From Roseburia_C sp900315735 (GTDB lineage Bacteria; Bacillota; Clostridia; Lachnospirales; Lachnospiraceae), in assembly GCA_052118425.1 (NCBI GenBank), contig JBQKHF010000014.1: 64,000 bases of DNA; one strand, 5' to 3'. Positions within the stretch are counted from its first letter, which is position 1. Each line of letters opens with the position of its first letter. This document shows, in pieces, positions 59,748 through 64,000 of the stretch. The notes under the pieces were generated by a model. The model was not told where the DNA came from and searched no databases. It worked only from the letters and a program-made list of their open reading frames with translations. The translations under genes and the position numbers were made by a program.

Positions 59748-60848
59748 TTATACGTTGAAACGGAATAAAATAATATCGCCATCCTGAACAACGTAATCTT
59801 TTCCTTCCAATCTTACCAGTCCCTTTTCTTTTGCTGCTGTCATGCTTCCACACTCAATCAGATGGTCATAGGATACCACCTCTGCACGTATAAATCCACG
59901 CTCGAAGTCGGTATGAATCTTTCCTGCCGCCTGCGGTGCCTTGGTTCCCTTGGTAATAGTCCATGCTCTTGTCTCATCTTCTCCTGATGTAAGGTAACTG
60001 ATAAGTCCTAACAATTTATAACTTGCTGCAATCAGTTTCTCAAGACCGGATTCTTTTAATCCAAGATCCTCTAAGAACATTGCTTTTTCATCATCGTCTA
60101 ATTCTGCAATTTCCTGTTCAATCTGTGCACAGATAACAAATACTTCACTGTTTTCTGCTGCTGCCTGCTCTCTTACTCTCGCAACATGTGGATTATTTGC
60201 GCCATCATCTGCAAGGTCATCCTCACTTACATTTGCTGCATAGATAACCGGTTTTGCAGTTAATAAATTATAAGATGCAAACCATGCCTGCTCGTCTTCA
60301 TCATCACTCAACGGATAAGTCTTTGCCATCTTTCCTTCTTCCAGATGTGCCTTTAAGGATTTCAAAAGTGTCTCTTCTTTTGCAAGTGTCTTGTCCATTC
60401 TTGCCTGCTTGGTAACTTTTGCAATTCTTCTCTCTAAGATTTCAATATCAGAAAAGATAAGCTCTAAGTTAATGGTCTCGATATCACGAACCGGATCTAT
60501 GCTTCCATCTACATGGACTACATTGGTATCTTCAAAGCAACGTACAACATGAACGATGGCATCTACTTCACGGATGTTGGCAAGGAACTGGTTTCCAAGT
60601 CCCTCTCCTTTACTGGCTCCTTTTACAAGTCCTGCAATATCTACAAATTCAATGACTGCCGGTGTTACTTTCTTGGAATGATACATCTCGCCTAACACCT
60701 TCAGGCGGTTATCCGGTACGGTTACGATTCCCACATTCGGGTCAATGGTACAAAACGGATAATTGGCTGATTCTGCGCCTGCTTTGGTCAGTGAATTAAA
60801 TAATGTACTTTTTCCTACGTTTGGTAAACCTACGATTCCGAGTTTCAT
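59748..60848 (-). CDS. ychF: Ribosome-binding ATPase YchF
   Basis: Obg-like ATPase: G1 GLPNVGKSTLFNSLT, then FVDIAGLVKGASKGEGLGNQ, and NVSED replacing the guanine motif, which gives ATP rather than GTP preference. The C-terminal TGS domain contains RAWTITKGTKAPQAAG and ends DGDIILFRFNV. Length 366 aa is standard. The Shine-Dalgarno sequence is weak (AGGTAAAAG). Confidence 0.97.
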   Translation of the reverse strand: MKLGIVGLPNVGKSTLFNSLTKAGAESANYPFCTIDPNVGIVTVPDNRLKVLGEMYHSKKVTPAVIEFVDIAGLVKGASKGEGLGNQFLANIREVDAIVHVVRCFEDTNVVHVDGSIDPVRDIETINLELIFSDIEILERRIAKVTKQARMDKTLAKEETLLKSLKAHLEEGKMAKTYPLSDDEDEQAWFASYNLLTAKPVIYAANVSEDDLADDGANNPHVARVREQAAAENSEVFVICAQIEQEIAELDDDEKAMFLEDLGLKESGLEKLIAASYKLLGLISYLTSGEDETRAWTITKGTKAPQAAGKIHTDFERGFIRAEVVSYDHLIECGSMTAAKEKGLVRLEGKDYVVQDGDIILFRFNV

Positions 60849-60940
60849 TTTATCTTTTACCTGTTCGAAAATCCTTAAGTTGTCAGGGTTTTCGCCTTTC
60901 TATGTTATTTTACTACATAATTTATCATGCAAATTTTTAA

Positions 60941-60990
60941 GCTGTATCAAACTCTTTTCTGCCATGTTGGCAAAAGGAGCTTAATACAGC
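60941..60990. terminator. Long hairpin between the channel gene and ychF
   Basis: GCTGTATCAAACTC-TTTT and TGCCA pair with TGGCA-AAAG and GAGCTTAATACAGC: a stem of about 22 bp with few mismatches. U-tracts are short, so it may be a terminator or processing site for the channel transcript. Confidence 0.6.
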
Positions 60991-61047
60991 CTATTATTAT
61001 ATCATAAGTCTTATTATTTTGAAACCATCAAATTGTCATAAAATTCC

Positions 61048-61821
61048 TCAGATTACAGATGGGAATGTCTGGTTCTTTTTATGGTTCTCCTTCCTTTTAT
61101 CCTCATCCTTCATTTTATTAATTTCATCCATATAACCAGCAGTTACAATACCTGCTGGTAGTGCCACAATAGCAATACCAAAAATTGAAGATAACATTGT
61201 AATAACTTTTCCTGCAGTTGATACTGCATATATATCTCCATACCCTACCGTAGTAAGGGACACTGTTGCCCAGTAAACTGCATCAAAAAATTGTGGGAAT
61301 GTATCTGGTTCCACATTATAAACAACCAATGCGGAAACTAAAATATAGCCAACTGCAAGACCACCCACTACCAAAAGAGATTCTTTTTGTTTCTTAAACA
61401 CATTAATAATTATGCCTATACTCTTTGAATATCTTATTGCCTTAAATATCCTTAATACTCTAAACGTCCTAAATAATCGGAAAATCTTAAATAATTTAAA
61501 ACTACTGTTCAGAACCGTCAATGATGGTAAAATCGAAATTAAATCTACTATCGCCATCAGAGTCAGCGGATATTGGCAAAATGAAAGTTTTCCCTTTTTC
61601 AACTTGAAATCTGCCGTAATTAACCTAAGCAAATAATCTATTATAAAGATTACAACTGTTATCCTATCCAGCGTTGAAATAATTGAATTTTGACTGCGAA
61701 CTGCTAACGGAATAATACTGATAATTATTACAATCATCATAAATCCATCATATATTTTACTTATTGCATCATCCTCATTTGCCACTTCAATTATTTCAAA
61801 TAAACGTTTTCTATACCTCAT
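61048..61821 (-). CDS. Voltage-gated potassium channel, six-helix
   Basis: Six membrane segments with an S4-like voltage sensor (FKIFRLFRTFRVLRIFKAIR) and the selectivity filter TVGYGD in the pore loop after ATVSLT. A C-terminal tail (MKDEDKRKENHKKNQ) is cytoplasmic, with no RCK domain. Length 257 aa fits KvAP/Ion_trans-2 bacterial channels. AGGAGAG precedes the ATG. It is downstream of the Fic remnant by 22 bases. Confidence 0.93.
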   Translation of the reverse strand: MRYRKRLFEIIEVANEDDAISKIYDGFMMIVIIISIIPLAVRSQNSIISTLDRITVVIFIIDYLLRLITADFKLKKGKLSFCQYPLTLMAIVDLISILPSLTVLNSSFKLFKIFRLFRTFRVLRIFKAIRYSKSIGIIINVFKKQKESLLVVGGLAVGYILVSALVVYNVEPDTFPQFFDAVYWATVSLTTVGYGDIYAVSTAGKVITMLSSIFGIAIVALPAGIVTAGYMDEINKMKDEDKRKENHKKNQTFPSVI

Positions 61822-61842
61822 ATACTCTCCTATTACAATATA

Positions 61843-62241
61843 TTAACACTCTTCTAAAACCACAATCCATTCGCCCTTTTTGTTAGAACCAATCCGACGA
61901 ATCACACCTTTTTCAACCATAGTCTGCAATGTACGCTTAACTGTTGAATCTGAGCAATGTAAATGCTGTGCCATTTCACCACGCGTCAAATCCGGTTCTT
62001 TCCGCAAAAGTTCTATTATTTGCTTTTCTCTTTCCGCCAGTTTTATTGGGTCATTTATTGGGTCATTTATCAGGTCACAATGACCCAATAAAAATTTTCC
62101 GCTAATATGCATCTCCCTGTTATGCAATTCATTATTTCCATCCAGTAACAGATTGTCTAAGAATTTTTCTAAAAACTCCGTTTCTGGTTGGAGGGAGATT
62201 TCTAATATATTCCTCAAACGGATCCCTTTTGATATCTCTCA
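61843..62241 (-). pseudogene. Fic-family protein remnant with internal deletion
   Basis: An ATG at 62241 with GGAGACATTGC opens a frame, MRDIKRDPFEEYIRNLPPTR, which is the typical start of one Fic group. About 20 codons in, the sequence continues in another frame with FLEKFLDNLLLDGNNELHNR and EMHI, the region near the C-terminal end of the same group, followed by an NDPINDPI linker and a winged helix (LTRGEMAQHLHCSDSTVKRT). The Fic core with HPFxxGNGR is absent. An internal deletion and frame shift explain this. The piece from TTG at 62217 (124 aa) might still be made as a small DNA-binding protein. Confidence 0.68.
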
Positions 62242-62278
62242 TGCAATGTCTCCTCTTCATCAATTCTCCTTGTCACCT

Positions 62279-62322
62279 GCAAAATCTGCCATCGACAGAT
62301 TCTTACGGATACTTGACAACTA
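62279..62322 (+). repeat. R1 hairpin repeat, copy 10
   Basis: CAAAATCTGCCATCGACAGA followed by TTCTTACGGATACTTGACAA and an A-run that is the terminator U-tract. Confidence 0.7.
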
Positions 62323-62364
62323 AAAAAGGAATTGTTTCATATGTAAAACCATATCAAAAATTCC
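62322..62364 (-). terminator. Intrinsic terminator after the GNAT gene
   Basis: GGAATT-TTT-ATATG (62328 on) pairs with CATAT-AAA-AATTCC ending at 62364, with two bulges. U6 follows on the minus strand. Confidence 0.7.
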
Positions 62365-62372
62365 TTATTTTT

Positions 62373-62852
62373 TCAACCTATGTGTTTCCATCGGTCTTTC
62401 CATTTTTCACTTTTCAACTTCATATATAACAACGGATACGGATTCCCCTCTTCATCAAAATCTGTTCTTTTATACATTTCAAAACCCATGTGTTCATAGA
62501 AGCCAACCGCCTTAGGATTCTGCTCATTTACCGTGACCTCTTTTATGTCATAGTTTTCAATTCCATATTGAAGTAACTGTCTGCCTAGTCCCTTGTCTCT
62601 TTCCTCTGGTGCTAAGAAAAGCATTTCCAGAAGATTGTGTTCTGTTCCTAAAAAAGCTGCTATCTCACCGGATTCACTTTCAGCAATAATTAAATGTGCC
62701 ACATTACTGAGTGCCTGCGGCACATACGCTTTAATCTGATTGATTTCTTCGTCAGAGAGAAATAAATGGGTTGCCCGGACGGACTGCTCCCAGACGGATA
62801 ATAATTGTTCGATTCTCTTTGGTGTTCTCTCTTTCAGTTCAAATATATTCAT
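62373..62852 (-). CDS. GNAT-family N-acetyltransferase
   Basis: The acetyl-CoA binding motif is LAPEERDKGLGRQLLQYG, followed by VNEQNPKAVGFYEHMGFEMYKR. The start VWEQSVRATHLFLSDEEI is typical of the PA4866-like or YjaB/YafP group often acting on small amines; the true substrate is unknown. Length 159 aa. GAGAGGATAAATAC precedes the ATG. It lies 108 bases after the sirtuin gene. Confidence 0.88.
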   Translation of the reverse strand: MNIFELKERTPKRIEQLLSVWEQSVRATHLFLSDEEINQIKAYVPQALSNVAHLIIAESESGEIAAFLGTEHNLLEMLFLAPEERDKGLGRQLLQYGIENYDIKEVTVNEQNPKAVGFYEHMGFEMYKRTDFDEEGNPYPLLYMKLKSEKWKDRWKHIG

Positions 62853-62960
62853 GTATTTATCCTCTCTGTTTTTTATGAATCAAGCCAAATTTCCTGCGCC
62901 TTTTTCAAGCATGATATCATGAAAAGCATTTGCTATTCATCAATCATATTTCAATCATTC

Positions 62961-63884
62961 TTATTTACAACTGGCAGCAATATCCCGGATGCTTTCTGCC
63001 ATGTCCGCATCAATTCCCACTGCCCGTTTTCCAAAGCTTTCCGGCACGACCGCTGCGCCAAGGTTTAATCTTATTAGACTTATATTTTTATGCTCCCGCA
63101 CCAACTTTTCAAACGGGAAGCGGATGATAGTCGGCGTATTAAATCCAACTCCAAGTTCCAATAATACAAGTTTCTTATGCACCGCTTCGCTAAGGTACTC
63201 TGAAAAAAGTTTTTCCGCATGATACCATGCCTCATCCTGAACGAAATGCCCGTCTTTTCTTAGATTCATATCCATCGGTCCGCCACAGACCGGACATTTC
63301 GGTACCATGTAGGATGGAATCTTACAGTCTTTTCTCGCCTGATTCATCTGGGAAAAAAGCTTTCTTGCATCATAAATCTTATTATGGCAGCCCCGCCTGC
63401 ACTGGATATGAAAATAGTCTCCCTGGGTACAGAATATTTTCTCTTCCGGCAGCCCGGCTTTCACAAACTGCCCATCTGCATTGGTGCTTAATACAAATAT
63501 ATTTTTATCAGAAAGAGCCTCTAATAAACACTTATGAAGCGGTGTCACATCCAGTTCCATGCCACCGAGCAGTGCCTGCTTCGACCAGTAGCCCCAATAG
63601 CTTTCTTCATCCGGATACGGATAAAAACCTGCCGAATACATATCCTGCATATAAGGCCCTTTTCCATACTTTTTCTGGAATTCTCCAAAATTTTCTTCAA
63701 AAAAGCTGCCGCCATACTGTGCGCCTGCTGCCGTGCTCATTCCGGCTCCCGCACCAATCAGGACATAGTCCGCATCCTTTAACATTTTTCCAGCTTCATT
63801 TATCTGTTCCTGATATGGAATATCCTGAATAATATAATCCCGTGCCGGTATTCCGCAAAGGAAGTTTTCAAACGTAATTTTCAT
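62961..63884 (-). CDS. Sir2-family protein of class M type (His to Gln active site)
   Basis: NAD-binding motif GAGAGMSTAAG (residues 44-54) and a zinc module with two pairs (QCRRGC near 162-166; PKCPVCGG near 214) show a sirtuin fold. At 133-140, STNADGQF stands where classical sirtuins have QNVDGLH. At 151-156, FCTQGD has Gln where the catalytic His (HG) should be. The same His-to-Gln change marks SirTM (class M), which transfers ADP-ribose to lipoylated GcvH-L proteins instead of deacetylating. No macrodomain, GcvH-L or lipoate ligase gene is in view, though genes upstream lie beyond the window. No clear ribosome site before the ATG. Confidence 0.85.
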   Translation of the reverse strand: MKITFENFLCGIPARDYIIQDIPYQEQINEAGKMLKDADYVLIGAGAGMSTAAGAQYGGSFFEENFGEFQKKYGKGPYMQDMYSAGFYPYPDEESYWGYWSKQALLGGMELDVTPLHKCLLEALSDKNIFVLSTNADGQFVKAGLPEEKIFCTQGDYFHIQCRRGCHNKIYDARKLFSQMNQARKDCKIPSYMVPKCPVCGGPMDMNLRKDGHFVQDEAWYHAEKLFSEYLSEAVHKKLVLLELGVGFNTPTIIRFPFEKLVREHKNISLIRLNLGAAVVPESFGKRAVGIDADMAESIRDIAASCK

Positions 63885-64000
63885 GTGTACTTGTATGATT
63901 AATTAGAAGCTAGTAATCATACTATCCTTTCATTTTTCTATAAACATGGTTTAATACAATTCAGATACTATGGACTTTTGATTTTACCCTGTAGCTTGAC

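Noticed and set aside
1082..62322. R1 repeats as a CRISPR array
   Set aside because: The copies are thousands of bases apart, palindromic and not separated by uniform spacers; no cas genes are present.
63885..64000. Right-edge sequence upstream of the sirtuin gene
   Set aside because: It is AT-rich with a small GATTA/TAATC inverted repeat, but no promoter, gene or repeat can be supported.

Overview
The window looks like a chromosomal piece of a low-to-mid GC Gram-positive anaerobe, most likely of the family Lachnospiraceae. The reasons are the strong AGGAGG-type ribosome binding sites, the order ackA-yceD-rpmF-plsX-acpP-rnc-smc-ftsY, a YlmC/YmxH sporulation-type PRC-barrel gene, a stand-alone AICAR transformylase paired with a PurO-type IMP cyclohydrolase, small DUF6774-like and YqeG genes, and FtsA-like and UPF0210 proteins typical of that group. 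I see no rRNA, tRNA, CRISPR array, prophage or complete transposase. Almost all genes are on the minus strand.

Layout. 1-5.6 kb: a cut-off membrane protein, a large secreted repeat protein with a non-LPXTG C-terminal anchor, a small membrane partner and a BTAD-type regulator. 5.8-13.3 kb: a PHP phosphoesterase (+) facing a pheA-DUF815 ATPase-ppx-ppk run (-). 13.7-16.4 kb: a DUF5050 protein and an AbiE-type toxin-antitoxin pair. 16.6-27.5 kb: ackA, yceD-rpmF, yesL-plsX-acpP, rnc-smc-ftsY-ilvA. 27.7-31.6 kb: tmcAL and a ZTP-riboswitch-controlled purine pair. 31.7-42.1 kb: a glycosyltransferase-like protein, UPF0210, ACT protein, walJ-like, ftsA-like, coaE, polA, thioesterase, nicotinamidase. 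42.2-50.7 kb: an accessory stretch with small genes, a truncated acetyltransferase, a MATE pump, an sdpRI-like pair, an alpha/beta hydrolase, zinc-ribbon proteins and a C39-like peptidase. 50.8-55.8 kb: an LtaS-YfhO-ElyC envelope operon. 56-60.8 kb: efp, rpiB, yqeG, isochorismatase, nrdR, ymxH, ychF. 61-64 kb: a potassium channel, a broken Fic gene, a GNAT and a sirtuin with His-to-Gln in its active site.

The most unusual content is between genes. (1) Three copies (13357-13696, 29053-29509, 48233-48594) of a 340-460 bp near-palindrome. It has a conserved head of about 135 bp that folds as nested stems with two side hairpins, and long arms that differ in sequence between copies yet stay complementary within each copy. 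Several base pairs covary between copies. This is the best candidate for an undescribed structured RNA or palindromic mobile element. (2) About ten copies of a 40-bp hairpin repeat (here R1), seven of them lying just beyond the U-tract side of intrinsic terminators of leftward transcripts, and two in the 5' leaders of efp and nrdR. (3) A rarer repeat (R2) around 16.5, 23.2, 45.3 and 58.3 kb. Names R1, R2 and R3 are mine.

How the genes work together: the window mixes core metabolism and division (acetate and acyl-ACP metabolism, SMC/FtsY, DNA polymerase I, CoA synthesis, ribonucleotide reductase control) with envelope building (LTA-type polymer synthesis, surface protein) and a few accessory stress or defence modules (AbiE, SdpRI, Fic remnant, SirTM-like protein).
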